Assembly (NCBI GenBank): GCA_910585645.1
Contig: CAJUFP010000028.1
Location: 1 to 46,780 of the forward strand
DNA: 46,780 bases
Source: an uncultured Hungatella sp.
GTDB lineage: Bacteria > Bacillota > Clostridia > Lachnospirales > Lachnospiraceae
Reading direction: 5' to 3'
The position numbers and the translations under genes are program-made. This document shows, in pieces, positions 17,242-24,496 of this stretch. The notes under the pieces were generated by a model. The model did not search any database. It was given only the letters and a program-made list of their open reading frames with translations, and was not told the DNA's origin. Position 1 is the stretch's first letter; each line of letters begins with the position of its first letter.

Positions 17242-17284
17242 GTTGTTTTTGACAAAATGAGCCCTACATCTGGAGAGATAGCCT

Positions 17285-17803
17285 ATGTGGTGTGTAGTCC
17301 ATGTGAGAGATGGAGAGGAAAAGCATACGGAGGATTTTGTCTCCAATCTGCTTTCCGAAAGCTTGAATGCGCGGTGCTTTCATTTAAAAAGAAGCAGAAA
17401 GAAAAAATTTGAAGGGCAGTGGCAGGTAGTGCATGAAAACCTGTTTCCGGGATATGTGTTTATCGACACCGATCAGCCGGAAAAGGTGTACAAAGAACTG
17501 AAAAGAACTCCTAAGCCAAAGCTTCTGTTCAGTGATGATATGTATATCTCTACCCTGGAGCAGCACGAATCGGACCTGATGGGGAGTCTTGCGGATAAAA
17601 ACGGGATCATCGGGATATCCGGAGTGCAGATAGCTGGAGATGGAACGATCCGGTATCTGTCCGGGCCTTTAGTAACGGTAAAAGACAGGATCCGAAAGGT
17701 GAATCTTCATAAACGGATCGCGGAATTGGAGACCAGCTTTTTGGGGCGCAGGCAGATCCTGTACTTAGGAATCGAGTTTGAAGGAATCAGAACTTGGCAT
17801 TAA
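17285..17803 (+). CDS. NusG-paralog antiterminator 1 (UpxY/LoaP type)
   Basis: A 172-residue specialised NusG paralog. NusG-like proteins bind the RNA polymerase clamp with an N-terminal NGN domain and use a C-terminal KOW domain for partner contacts. The NGN opens MWCVVHVRDGEEKH and contains LFPGYVFI; the KOW-like region reads LSGPLVTVKDRIRKVNLHKR, ending LGIEFEG. Paralogs at the head of polysaccharide loci (UpxY in Bacteroides, LoaP in Firmicutes) let polymerase read through terminators in long operons; that role is inferred here by position. GGAGAG lies seven bases before the ATG. It is the first gene downstream of the invertible segment, and no promoter facing it is visible in the present orientation. 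Confidence 0.88.
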   Translation: MWCVVHVRDGEEKHTEDFVSNLLSESLNARCFHLKRSRKKKFEGQWQVVHENLFPGYVFIDTDQPEKVYKELKRTPKPKLLFSDDMYISTLEQHESDLMGSLADKNGIIGISGVQIAGDGTIRYLSGPLVTVKDRIRKVNLHKRIAELETSFLGRRQILYLGIEFEGIRTWH

Positions 17804-17820
17804 AGGGATGGTGATTCAGA

Positions 17821-18399
17821 GTGTGGTACGCGATTCAGAAAGAGCCAGGCAAGGAGGAAATGACCGGACAGCAGTTCGGGAATTTCGGGAGTGTACTTAC
17901 CCAATTGGATGGTGAGTGGCGTGAGCTGTTCTGCGTGAAAAAGAAACGATATCAGGGTCAATGGCATGATGAGAGAGAACGGTTTCTGCCGGGATATGTG
18001 TTTTTTATCACCAGGGCTTTGAGTAGGGGGAACCGAATCCCGTATTTGGAGAATGCAGATTCTTCGGAGTGTTGCGGGATTTCAGGCCAGACCGATGGGT
18101 TTTGTCCGGTAAAGCGTGAGGAGGAAGAGCTTCTCATAAAGCTAACAGGAGGAAAGGATGAGGTTGACATGTCCTATGGAGTGATCCGCGATGATATTCT
18201 GAGCATCTATAAAGGACCTCTGACAGGGCTGGAGTCCAGAGTCAAAAAAATAGACCGTCATAAGAGAAAAGGGATCATCAGCATGAATCTACTCGGTAAA
18301 GAATACCTGGCGGAGGTAGGACTGGAGATCACAGAGAAGACGTATTCATACCAAAACATGTTAAACGGATTTGGGAAGGCGGCAGGATGTGGTATGTAA
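17821..18399 (+). CDS. NusG-paralog antiterminator 2
   Basis: A 192-residue protein with the same two-domain plan: MWYAIQKEPGKEE at the N-terminus, FLPGYVFFI in the NGN core, and a KOW-like YKGPLTGLESRVKKIDRHKR. It shares a K+/Y-x-GQW element with the first paralog, suggesting those two are nearest relatives. It has a roughly 20-residue C-terminal extension after the KOW. The start is GTG at 17821, 18 bases after the previous stop, with GGGATGG upstream. Its last 13 bases overlap the third paralog, so all three are one transcript. Target specificity cannot be read from the sequence. Confidence 0.88.
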   Translation: MWYAIQKEPGKEEMTGQQFGNFGSVLTQLDGEWRELFCVKKKRYQGQWHDERERFLPGYVFFITRALSRGNRIPYLENADSSECCGISGQTDGFCPVKREEEELLIKLTGGKDEVDMSYGVIRDDILSIYKGPLTGLESRVKKIDRHKRKGIISMNLLGKEYLAEVGLEITEKTYSYQNMLNGFGKAAGCGM

Positions 18400-18893
18400 T
18401 GCAGGTCAGCACAGGAACAGAGGAAGAAATATGTCAACAGTGCCGCAGAACAATCATGGAAGCTGATGAGGATGTGTTTATACTGACAGCGGAGAGAATG
18501 ACAAAGGTTTTGGGAGAGTGGAAACTGGTTAGCGGCAGGCTGTTTCCTGGATACGTGTTTGTAAAGACTGATGAGGCAGAAGACTTTTTTCTGCGGTTGA
18601 AGCAGCGGAAGATAAACGCGAAAGTGCTGCGGACCGGGGAGGAGATAACACCCTTGTACCCGGAGGAGGAAGCGTATCTTAAGGAACTTGGCGGTAAGGA
18701 ACATCTGGTGAGATATTCGGAAGGGTATCTGGAAGGGGAACAGCTGGTGGTAACATCCGGCGCGATGATGAATTATAAAGGCACAGTGAAAAAGGTGCTG
18801 CGCCATAAGCGGCTGATCGTTTTGGAGGTGCCTCTTATGGGACGAGTTGTAGAGGTGACTGTAGGAGTGGGGATCGTGAAGAGGCAGTCATGA
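18387..18893 (+). CDS. NusG-paralog antiterminator 3
   Basis: A 168-residue NusG paralog: MWYVMQVSTGTEEE, then RLFPGYVFVKT in the NGN domain, and a KOW-like YKGTVKKVLRHKR with a GRVVEVTVGVGIV end. It looks closest to the LoaP form and is the paralog nearest the polysaccharide operon. GGGAAGG lies seven bases before the ATG. The start lies inside the end of the second paralog (13-base overlap), implying coupled translation. A compact hairpin follows about 40 bases after its stop. Confidence 0.9.
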   Translation: MWYVMQVSTGTEEEICQQCRRTIMEADEDVFILTAERMTKVLGEWKLVSGRLFPGYVFVKTDEAEDFFLRLKQRKINAKVLRTGEEITPLYPEEEAYLKELGGKEHLVRYSEGYLEGEQLVVTSGAMMNYKGTVKKVLRHKRLIVLEVPLMGRVVEVTVGVGIVKRQS

Positions 18894-18931
18894 CCGCTGC
18901 TTGGCAGGACTTTTAATCTCTCCGGGTTCAA

Positions 18932-18953
18932 TTGCCCGCAGCTTGCTGCGCAA
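18932..18953 (+). promoter_or_regulatory. Short CUUG-loop hairpin in the capsule operon leader
   Basis: CGCAG and CTGCG close a stable CUUG tetraloop (18937-18950); TTG/CAA extend the stem beyond a CC bulge. No T-run follows, so it is not a terminator. LoaP-type NusG paralogs need an RNA hairpin in the leader of their target operon, and this lies where such an element would be expected. The functional link is inference. Confidence 0.4.
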
Positions 18954-18978
18954 CAAATATAGGAGCGGTTCATTGGGA

Positions 18979-19071
18979 ATGAAAAAAGTTGTGGACAGCA
19001 TTAGACGCTTCGCGCGCTATGTTGAAGACAGCGGTTATAAAGGTTTGTCAGCCAGAGAGCAGGAAACATAA
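18979..19071 (+). CDS. Possible 30-residue peptide
   Basis: An ATG frame preceded by AGGAGCGG (18961-18968) encodes a basic-then-acidic helical peptide beginning MKKVVDSIRRFARYVED and ending AREQET. It could be a real leader peptide or the remnant of a larger gene. I do not recognise it. Confidence 0.25.
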   Translation: MKKVVDSIRRFARYVEDSGYKGLSAREQET

Positions 19072-19151
19072 ATCTCTGGAATGGCGAAGCTATGCCTGGA
19101 ATGGAAAAATAAAATGTTAAAGAGCTGAAGAGAATTATTGAAAGGAAGAAT

Positions 19152-19180
19152 AGGCCGAGTATTTCGGCTTATTTTATTGT
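19152..19180 (+). terminator. Weak hairpin terminator in the capsule leader
   Basis: GCCGA and TCGGC form a 5-bp stem with loop GTATT, extendable by weak pairs, followed by T-rich TTATTTTATT. It lies between the NusG paralogs and the first glycosylation gene, where read-through control would matter. Confidence 0.45.
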
Positions 19181-19332
19181 CAAAAAACGTTAAAAGAGAT
19201 AAGAGAAAGCTGTAAAAAGTAGCAGTGATTTTTTGCCGACGTATATGTCTGACTTGACTATTTTGTTAGGGCAAAGAAGGAGAAAAAGGATATTGATCGA
19301 GATAATGAGTATATAAAAGAGGAGTTATCTTG

Positions 19333-19505
19333 GAATTGTCCGTCCTCCTACAGAAGCGAGTGGGAAAGGATAACCATTATTTTGAACTTCACAAATTTAG
19401 AAGCATGAAGATATCCGCCCCCATGATCTGCCAACTCATTAGTTAAGATATCCGGAGCAATACATTACAAGAGTAGGAAGGATCCTGCGGAGGACACTGC
19501 CGGGG
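19333..19505 (+). pseudogene. Remnant of a sugar-transferase gene
   Basis: The translation gives QKRVGKDNHYFELHKFRSMK then, after a one-base deletion, fragments matching SAPHDLPTH and EQYITRVGRILRRT. These align with QKRVGKNKKYFKLHKFRSMK and the following part of the intact sugar transferase at 19798. A frameshift, stop codons and missing ends show it is dead. Nucleotide divergence from the intact gene suggests a relict of a previous allele of the locus rather than a recent duplication. The rest of the 18894-19594 stretch holds only the hairpins and the short frame listed separately. Confidence 0.8.
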
Positions 19506-19594
19506 GTGACTTTGACAGAGATTTTGAAGAGAGGATTGCCACTTGATATAGATAACAACAAGCAACAGTTTGTCAGTGAGAGGTAAGCACGATT

Positions 19595-19768
19595 ATGAAG
19601 TATGCCATAGAACAATTTGTGAAGAAGATCAATGCACCGCTTGTGTGCAGGTTTGATGATCAGGAGTTGTCATTCGATGATGGAAAAGATCTTGCCAAGC
19701 ATTGGTTTGATAAGAAATATGAAGTTGATAGCATTGACAAAGATTCAAAGCTGTACAGTATGGAATAA
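19595..19768 (+). CDS. 57-residue acidic protein ahead of the capsule genes
   Basis: A complete short frame, MKYAIEQFVKKINAPLVCRF and on, rich in Asp and Lys with a motif KDLAKHWFDKKYEV, ending TAA at 19766. GAGAGG lies about 11 bases upstream. It has no membrane segment. I do not recognise a function. It is followed after 29 bases by the initiating sugar transferase and should be co-transcribed with it. Codon use is like that of the downstream capsule genes. Confidence 0.55.
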   Translation: MKYAIEQFVKKINAPLVCRFDDQELSFDDGKDLAKHWFDKKYEVDSIDKDSKLYSME

Positions 19769-19797
19769 TAATTGAGAACAGGCAGGGATAAAAATAT

Positions 19798-20571
19798 ATG
19801 CCGCATAGAAATGCAAAGAAAAGTTTTCCGGAACATCAGAACCCTATGGAGGGGAAAAAGGTAGTTTTTATCGAAGACAGCAACGATAGAGAAAACGCTG
19901 ACGGAGCTAGAGGGCATTTGGAAGCTGTTGGTGAAAGTCAATATAAAGCCGGATTCTATGAAAAGGGTGTAAAGCGGGCTTTAGATGTGGTTCTTTCCGG
20001 CTTAGGGCTTGTTGTTTTATCGCCGGTATTCCTGGCTATGGTTATTGCAATAAAGGTTGATGATCCAGGGCCGGTACTGTTTACACAGAAGAGGGTTGGC
20101 AAAAACAAGAAGTATTTCAAACTTCACAAGTTCCGTTCTATGAAGATGTCTGCTCCACATGATGTTCCGACACACATGTTGGATAACCCGGATCAGTATA
20201 TCACGAGGGTAGGCCGTTTCATGCGCCGGACCAGCATCGACGAGTTGCCACAGGTCTGGGACATTTTCGTGGGAAATATGTCTGTGATAGGCCCGAGACC
20301 CGCATTGTGGAATCAGGATGTGCTGGTAGCAGAGAGAGATAAATATAATGCAAATGATGTAAAGCCCGGACTTACAGGATGGGCACAGATCAACGGAAGA
20401 GATGAATTAGAGATCCCGGACAAAGCTAAGCTTGATGGTGATTATGTTAAGAAGATCAGCTTTCCTTTTGATGTAAAGTGCTTTATTGGTACCATCTTCT
20501 CTGTCGCAAAGAGTGACGGAGTTGTTGAAGGTGGCACTGGAGAGATACATAAGGAGGAGCAAAATCAGTGA
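19798..20571 (+). CDS. Initiating phosphoglycosyl transferase
   Basis: A 257-residue monotopic membrane enzyme of the bacterial sugar transferase family (PF02397). It moves a sugar-1-phosphate from a nucleotide sugar to undecaprenyl phosphate to start the repeat unit. A single hydrophobic re-entrant segment (61-87) is followed by QKRVGK, LHKFRSMK, the catalytic Asp-Glu in SIDELPQ (148-149), IGPRPAL and PGLTGWAQINGRD. The first 50 residues are polar and variable; a later ATG at 19846 is an alternative start. Its stop overlaps the next gene (GTGA). The partner SDR next door may supply or modify the first sugar. Confidence 0.92.
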   Translation: MPHRNAKKSFPEHQNPMEGKKVVFIEDSNDRENADGARGHLEAVGESQYKAGFYEKGVKRALDVVLSGLGLVVLSPVFLAMVIAIKVDDPGPVLFTQKRVGKNKKYFKLHKFRSMKMSAPHDVPTHMLDNPDQYITRVGRFMRRTSIDELPQVWDIFVGNMSVIGPRPALWNQDVLVAERDKYNANDVKPGLTGWAQINGRDELEIPDKAKLDGDYVKKISFPFDVKCFIGTIFSVAKSDGVVEGGTGEIHKEEQNQ

Positions 20572-21404
20572 AGAGAGTTCTGATCACCGGAGCAAATAGC
20601 TATATAGGGGAATCTTTTAAGGATTATTTAGGTCAGTGGCCTAATGAGTATAAGGTGACCACACTGGAAACTAAAGGGCTGAAGCCGGAGAAAACGATGT
20701 TTGAAAGCATCGATACCATTTTTTGTGTAGTAGGAATTGCTCATATCAAAGAAACAACTGAGAACCGTCATATGTATTTTGATGTAAACAGGGATCTGGT
20801 TGTGAAAATGGCAAAGGTAGCTAAGGACGCTGGTGTTAGACAGTTCATATTACTCTCCTCGATGTCCGTCTACGGTACGGAAACTGGAAGGATCACAAAG
20901 AAAACGGAGCCTAAACCGGTTACAGCGTATGGGCAGAGTAAATTAGAGGCAGATGTGGTAATTAAGAAGCTGGAAGACGAGAATTTCATTTTTACCTGTC
21001 TAAGGCCGCCAATGGTTTATGGTAAGGGCTGTAAAGGAAACTATCAGAGACTTAGGAAGTTTGCGTTGAAGTCACCTGTCTTCCCGGACTATATGAATCA
21101 GCGGTCGATGGTTTACATTGGGAATCTATGCTCATTTGTAAAGGATACGATAGATCAGGAAAAGTCTGGTCTGCTCTTCCCGCAAAATGCAGAGTACATC
21201 AGATCATCTGAGATGGTAAAGGCGATAGCGGAGGCACATGGTAAGAAGATAAGGCTGACTAAGGTTTTTAACTGGGCAGTAAAAATCTGCGGAGCAAAGG
21301 TTGTTAAGAAGGTGTTTGGTGACTTGGTTTACGAAAAGGTAGACACAGTAGATAAATACGGTCTTAGCGAGAGTATTGGATTGACGGAAGGTAAGATATC
21401 ATGA
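20568..21404 (+). CDS. NAD-dependent epimerase/reductase (extended SDR)
   Basis: A 278-residue nucleotide-sugar SDR. The NAD-binding motif TGANSYIG is at 7-14 and the catalytic Tyr121-xxx-Lys125 in YGQSK. It is shorter than UDP-glucose 4-epimerase. A pairing of a phosphoglycosyl transferase with such an SDR occurs in loci where a 4-keto sugar is reduced at C4 (WbpV/WreQ-like), so a 4-ketoreductase making a QuiNAc-type first sugar is my best guess. No matching 4,6-dehydratase lies nearby. GTG start with AGGAGG about ten bases upstream; it is coupled to both neighbours by 4-base overlaps. Confidence 0.8.
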   Translation: MKRVLITGANSYIGESFKDYLGQWPNEYKVTTLETKGLKPEKTMFESIDTIFCVVGIAHIKETTENRHMYFDVNRDLVVKMAKVAKDAGVRQFILLSSMSVYGTETGRITKKTEPKPVTAYGQSKLEADVVIKKLEDENFIFTCLRPPMVYGKGCKGNYQRLRKFALKSPVFPDYMNQRSMVYIGNLCSFVKDTIDQEKSGLLFPQNAEYIRSSEMVKAIAEAHGKKIRLTKVFNWAVKICGAKVVKKVFGDLVYEKVDTVDKYGLSESIGLTEGKIS

Positions 21405-22330
21405 GCAATTCCACACATAAAAAAATACTGGTTATAATGTCTACCTATAACGGCGAAAAACATCTTCGTGAACAGATAGATAGCATTTTGAATCAGAAAA
21501 CTGATTATGAGGTGCATCTGTGTATTCGCGATGATGGCTCCAAGGATAGGACTTGTGACATTGTTGAGGAGTATATAGAAAAATATACAGAAGAAGTAAA
21601 ACTTATTCGAGGCGAGAATAAGGGATATAATGCAAGTTTCTTCTCGTTAATGCAGGGTGCTGAGGGATATGATTATTACTCAATCAGTGATCAGGATGAT
21701 GTGTGGTTGCCTGATAAATTACAGATTGCCTGTGATGCTATAGATAAAGTTGAAGAGGATATTCCGGTTTTATACGCTTCTACATCATACCTTGTTCACG
21801 ATGATCTCGTTCCTTACGGTACTACGAGGAAGAAAGAACGAGAGATGACGATGTATAACACAATCATACAGAACATCTGCCCGGGTCACACACAGGTGAT
21901 GAATAATAGACTTTTAGAAATGTTGAAGGGCGATATTGATACATCACGTATTTACGTCTATGACTCTTGGATTCAAAATGTGGCTAATCTGTACGGAAGG
22001 ATTGTGTTTGATAATGAACCTCACACATACTACCGGCAATATGAAGGGAATCAGTTGGGCTCTGGGGTTGGTAAATTGGGGCAGCTAATAGCCAGTATAA
22101 AGAGAGATGAAACTAATGATGGTCTGAAATATAGAAGACAGATTGATTATTTTGTTGAGAAAAATGAGGGAGAGTTGAAGAAACAGGGAGGCCTTCCTGA
22201 ACTCCAAAGATTTGTTTCTTCAAAAAAACTGCTCCAAAGATTCTGGTACGGTATTACAGGAAAGCTATACCGTCAGAATCAATTAGAAACGGTTTTGTTT
22301 AGATGTGCTGTAATTAGTGGAAGGTATTAA
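21401..22330 (+). CDS. GT2 glycosyltransferase
   Basis: A 309-residue GT-A fold transferase. MSTYNGEKHLREQIDSI and IRDDGSKD bind the nucleotide, and SDQDDVWLPDKL carries the metal-binding acidic motif typical of rhamnosyltransferase-like GT2 enzymes. It has no membrane segments and should act on the lipid-linked intermediate at the inner face. GGAAGG precedes the ATG, which overlaps the upstream stop by four bases. Donor and linkage cannot be deduced. Confidence 0.88.
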   Translation: MSNSTHKKILVIMSTYNGEKHLREQIDSILNQKTDYEVHLCIRDDGSKDRTCDIVEEYIEKYTEEVKLIRGENKGYNASFFSLMQGAEGYDYYSISDQDDVWLPDKLQIACDAIDKVEEDIPVLYASTSYLVHDDLVPYGTTRKKEREMTMYNTIIQNICPGHTQVMNNRLLEMLKGDIDTSRIYVYDSWIQNVANLYGRIVFDNEPHTYYRQYEGNQLGSGVGKLGQLIASIKRDETNDGLKYRRQIDYFVEKNEGELKKQGGLPELQRFVSSKKLLQRFWYGITGKLYRQNQLETVLFRCAVISGRY

Positions 22331-22354
22331 TACGATAATAATGAAGGTGGGTAA

Positions 22355-23467
22355 ATGAAGGTACTATTTGTTGTTAATTGGTACACTCCCCTTTCTGAGA
22401 AAATTCTTAGAAATGGTGTATTTCATTATGAACAGTGTATGGCGTTACAACAGTATTGTAATATACGTCTCTATTGGCCATTAGATCCTATCGCCGAAGG
22501 GCTATCTTCTAAAGTTGAGAATGGGTTGTTTACATATAGAAGCGGTGGCAATCTCAGTAAGAAGATTAAATGGATAAAAGACACAATTAAGTATCTTACA
22601 GAAATATGTAAGGAGTATAAACCAGATATAATACATGCGAATGTAGCATATCCTGCGGGATTGGTCTGTGCGCTAATTTCAAATAAGATGAAAATGCCAT
22701 TTGTACTTACAGAACATGCTCCTATTGAGCAAATGGGTCTGAGCAATCCGCTGAGAAAAATTCTCAGAAACTGGGTATATAAATGCTCAAAGTGTAATGT
22801 CTGTGTTTCAAAAGACAGTATGGGAAGACTGAAGTGTTTCTTCCCCAAAAGAGAATTTGAGATTAATTACAATGCTATCATAGACCCTAAAACGGTACAG
22901 CTTGACGAGAAGAATTATAGAGTTAATGGCGTCATAAACTGTGCTATTGTTGCTGCATTTTATGATAAAGAGATAAAAGGATACCAATATCTTATTCCGG
23001 CTATAAAGGAAGTGAATGAGACCGGGCATGATGTCGTACTTCATATTTGTGGTGGCGGCGAGTACTTGGAATTTTACAAAGATCTTTCAAAAAGCATCGG
23101 GATAGATGATAAGTGTATTTTTTATGGGCAGTGTAATAGAGAAAAGGTTTATTCCATAGTATCGCAGATGGATTATTGTGTCTCGGCCAGTATATTTGAA
23201 AGTGCGGGAATGTTTGTACAGGAGGGGATGTTGTTGGGGAAGCCAATTCTGGTAACTAAATCTGGAGGAGCCAATTCATTAACAACAGAAGATACTGCTA
23301 TTGTAGTTGATAGAAACAGCGAAAAGGCTCTTGTAGATGGAATAATTCAGATGAATGAAAAATACAGTTTATTTGACACACAAAAAATAAAGGATTACGC
23401 AAGAGAGAACTATGAGATATCTAATGTAACAAAAAGATATATAGAAATCTATGAGAAGGTAATTTGA
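22355..23467 (+). CDS. GT4 glycosyltransferase
   Basis: A 370-residue GT-B fold enzyme. The N-terminal domain opens MKVLFVVNWYTPLSEK and contains DIIHANVAYPAGL and LTEHAP; the C-terminal donor domain has CGGGEYLEFY and the ExxxxxxxE-type segment SIFESAGMFVQEGMLLGKP. These are hallmarks of retaining GT4 glycosyltransferases. No membrane helices. AAGGTGGG precedes the ATG. Donor sugar unknown. One of four assembly transferases in this operon. Confidence 0.88.
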   Translation: MKVLFVVNWYTPLSEKILRNGVFHYEQCMALQQYCNIRLYWPLDPIAEGLSSKVENGLFTYRSGGNLSKKIKWIKDTIKYLTEICKEYKPDIIHANVAYPAGLVCALISNKMKMPFVLTEHAPIEQMGLSNPLRKILRNWVYKCSKCNVCVSKDSMGRLKCFFPKREFEINYNAIIDPKTVQLDEKNYRVNGVINCAIVAAFYDKEIKGYQYLIPAIKEVNETGHDVVLHICGGGEYLEFYKDLSKSIGIDDKCIFYGQCNREKVYSIVSQMDYCVSASIFESAGMFVQEGMLLGKPILVTKSGGANSLTTEDTAIVVDRNSEKALVDGIIQMNEKYSLFDTQKIKDYARENYEISNVTKRYIEIYEKVI

Positions 23468-23468
23468 G

Positions 23469-24488
23469 ATGAGCCAAACAGATAACGAAATATTCGTTAC
23501 AGTGATTGTAGCAACATATAATCCCCAGTTAAACAAGGTGTTGGAAACTATTAACTCAATTCTTCTGCAAGAGGACGTGAAAAAGCAGATAATAATTGCT
23601 GACGATGGCTCTAAGGCGAACAATTTTGCTCAATATGAATCCTTCTTAAAGAAAAAGGGATTTACGGATTATAAACTTCTTAGCAGCTCCAAAAACCAGG
23701 GAACAATTAGAAACTTTGCAAGATGTACTAAGGAATGTAAAGGCAGATATATAAAGATGATATCTCCTGGTGATTATATCTATGATTCTTCGACATTACA
23801 TGACTGGGCAGAATGGATGGAGAAAAATGGGTTACTGATGTCAGTTGGGGACGCGTTTTACTACGAAAGGAAGAATGATGGCTACAAATTGATAAAGGAG
23901 CACTCATTTCCACAGGCTCCTAAAGTGTTAAATCAATCGAATGAGAGAAAGAAAAAATACTATCAGCTGATTTATAACGACTACTGGCTCGGAGCAGCAA
24001 CACTTATTGAAAGAGAAACATTTGAAAAGTACATTAACATAGTTAAAGACTTGGCCGTCTACGGCGAGGATAATATGTACAGGATAGCAGCATGTGACGG
24101 TATCAGACGTGGATATTATCAAAAGCAAGTTGTAATGTACGAGGCAGATACTGGAGTTTCAAGCCTTGGAGATAAGGGGAATAAATGGCACAGTACTCTA
24201 ATGGATGAGTGGATAAAAACTAATGAGTTCATATTAAAGAGACTTGATGTAGATAAGGATTTTAAACGGAAATTTGAGAAGTTTGTATGCTGGAAAAGGC
24301 AGAATGTTGATATAAGGGAAGCGAAAATAGCTGGAAAGAATCTGACTAAGATAGTATCAAGGGTTGTGGTCTTATATTTTTGCATTCCAGATATGACTGT
24401 TTGGAGTGTTCGAAGAGTCTTATTTCCGCGTAGGTCAAAGATAAATATCAATAGCAGGATAGTATGTAATATTTTTGAAATAGAATGA
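23469..24488 (+). CDS. GT2 glycosyltransferase
   Basis: A 339-residue GT-A enzyme with VIVATYNPQLNKVLETI, IIADDGSKANN and ISPGDYIYD, where the canonical DxD-like position reads PGDY. The second half holds YGEDNMYRIA. It has no clear transmembrane segments. The gene starts one base after the previous stop, and its end overlaps the longest aminotransferase frame. Specificity unknown. Confidence 0.85.
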   Translation: MSQTDNEIFVTVIVATYNPQLNKVLETINSILLQEDVKKQIIIADDGSKANNFAQYESFLKKKGFTDYKLLSSSKNQGTIRNFARCTKECKGRYIKMISPGDYIYDSSTLHDWAEWMEKNGLLMSVGDAFYYERKNDGYKLIKEHSFPQAPKVLNQSNERKKKYYQLIYNDYWLGAATLIERETFEKYINIVKDLAVYGEDNMYRIAACDGIRRGYYQKQVVMYEADTGVSSLGDKGNKWHSTLMDEWIKTNEFILKRLDVDKDFKRKFEKFVCWKRQNVDIREAKIAGKNLTKIVSRVVVLYFCIPDMTVWSVRRVLFPRRSKININSRIVCNIFEIE

Positions 24489-24496
24489 GGTACAAA

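Noticed and set aside
16992..17250. Two independent terminators as the whole explanation for the inverted repeats
   Set aside because: Both do look like terminators, but terminators need no shared sequence. Identity over 29 of 30 bases including the asymmetric loop, in inverted orientation around a consensus promoter, is better explained by recombination sites.
16922..19797. Insertion sequence, transposon or prophage att site
   Set aside because: No transposase, integrase or flanking target duplication was found; the decayed fragment there is a sugar transferase.
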